This document shows, piece by piece, positions 22,225 through 22,664 of a stretch of DNA of 22,664 nt. The stretch spans positions 1 to 22,664 of the forward strand of contig VBFZ01000051.1 in the NCBI GenBank assembly GCA_005880805.1, read 5' to 3'. Origin of the DNA: Chloroflexota bacterium (GTDB lineage: Bacteria; Chloroflexota; Limnocylindria; Limnocylindrales; CSP1-4). The notes beneath the pieces are model-generated. The model searched no databases and was not told the origin of the DNA. It saw only the letters and a program-made list of their open reading frames with translations. Each line of letters begins with the position of its first letter. Position 1 is the stretch's first letter. Position numbers and translations under genes: made by a program.

Positions 22225-22664
22225 CTAGTACGGGGGTAGGCCGGCGGCGCCGGCGGCGGTGGTGATCGGCACGGCCAGCCCGATGCCGATGAAGACGTCC
22301 TCGGCCGTTGGGTTGATCAGGGCGGTGACGATGCCGACGACCTGGCCGTCGCGGTTGAGGAGTGGGCCGCCCGAGTTCCCGGGATTGACAGCGGCGTCGA
22401 TCTGGATCAGCCCGTGCAGGACCTGCGAGCTGTTCGGCAGCTGGAAGGATCGTCCGAGGCCGGACACGACCCCGGAGCTCATCGAGCCCGTCAGCGCGAA
22501 GGGGTTGCCGACCGCGTAGGCCTCGCTGCCGATCTGCAGGGCACCGGGGTTGCCGAGCGTTGCCGGCACGATCTGCGCCGGCGGCTGGGCTGCCCGAATG
22601 ACCGCGATGTCGTTGTCGGCCTGGCGGGTAACGACATGGGAGGGCGACTTCGTCCCGTCGGCGA
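22225..22664 (-). CDS. S1C (HtrA/trypsin-like) serine protease, C-terminal part only
   Basis: The reading frame enters from the right edge; 145 residues are visible. 'ADNDIAVIRA' holds the catalytic Asp (usual form DLAVL) and 'DAAVNPGNSGGPLLN' the catalytic Ser in GNSGG. The catalytic His lies outside the window. The part before the Ser, 'GSEAYAVGNPFALTGSMSSG', is the usual HtrA activation-loop region. The protein ends 44 residues after the GNSGG motif with 'GLPPY', so it has no PDZ domain, unlike DegP or DegQ. Such short forms are usually membrane-anchored or exported. Its stop is 11 nt from the MoxR start, so it is the promoter-proximal gene of the operon that can be seen. Upstream genes may exist beyond the window. 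Confidence 0.93.
   Translation of the reverse strand, partial: ADGTKSPSHVVTRQADNDIAVIRAAQPPAQIVPATLGNPGALQIGSEAYAVGNPFALTGSMSSGVVSGLGRSFQLPNSSQVLHGLIQIDAAVNPGNSGGPLLNRDGQVVGIVTALINPTAEDVFIGIGLAVPITTAAGAAGLPPY

Overview
The window is uniformly G+C-rich bacterial DNA with strongly G/C-biased third codon positions, densely packed genes on both strands and no rRNA, tRNA, CRISPR array, insertion sequence or phage gene that I could see. The gene set (a fused homocysteine methyltransferase/MTHFR of the YitJ type, a GH15 trehalase/glucoamylase-like enzyme, a zinc-ribbon cyclase fused to an AAA ATPase and TPR-like repeats, and a MoxR/DUF58/VWA cassette) and the apparent TANNNT leaderless promoters suggest a soil or freshwater Chloroflexota lineage. 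A deep actinobacterial relative cannot be excluded. This placement is inference.

Left part (1-6079). A partial NTF2-like protein runs off the left edge on the minus strand. Next to it, also on the minus strand, a fused homocysteine S-methyltransferase/methylenetetrahydrofolate reductase is followed after 3 nt by a TPM-domain membrane protein with a glycine-rich tail. A GH15-family glycoside hydrolase is read divergently on the plus strand.

Middle part (6080-13636). This is accessory-looking DNA and holds the damaged genes. A small minus-strand gene carries an apparent frameshift. An intact glycolipid-binding-domain protein follows. A saccharopine-dehydrogenase-family gene has lost about 100 codons internally and is out of frame. 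Its 3' end overlaps, tail to tail, the end of a 1205-residue signalling ATPase (double zinc ribbon, class III nucleotide cyclase, AAA ATPase, TPR-like repeats). Beyond it lie a small membrane-anchored hypothetical protein, an aminoglycoside/lincosamide-type nucleotidyltransferase homologue, a small unrecognised protein and a HIT-family protein.

Right part (13637-22664). A methyltransferase, a CPA1 Na+/H+ antiporter and a GH29 alpha-L-fucosidase follow each other closely on the plus strand. After a 189-nt spacer with mutually exclusive hairpins comes a Crp/Fnr-family regulator. On the minus strand, running in from the right edge, is a tightly packed operon: S1C (HtrA/trypsin-like) protease, MoxR AAA+ ATPase, DUF58 protein, and two membrane-anchored VWA proteins resembling BatA and BatB. 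This is the most coherent multi-gene system in the window: an ATPase, a DUF58 adaptor, two metal-binding VWA proteins at the membrane and an exported protease. It belongs to a known type (MoxR/Bat-like). I found no strong evidence for a wholly undescribed system. The best leads are the damaged gene pair near 7.3-8.0 kb, the leaderless promoter pattern, the alternative hairpins before the Crp/Fnr gene and the missing canonical start of the DUF58 gene.
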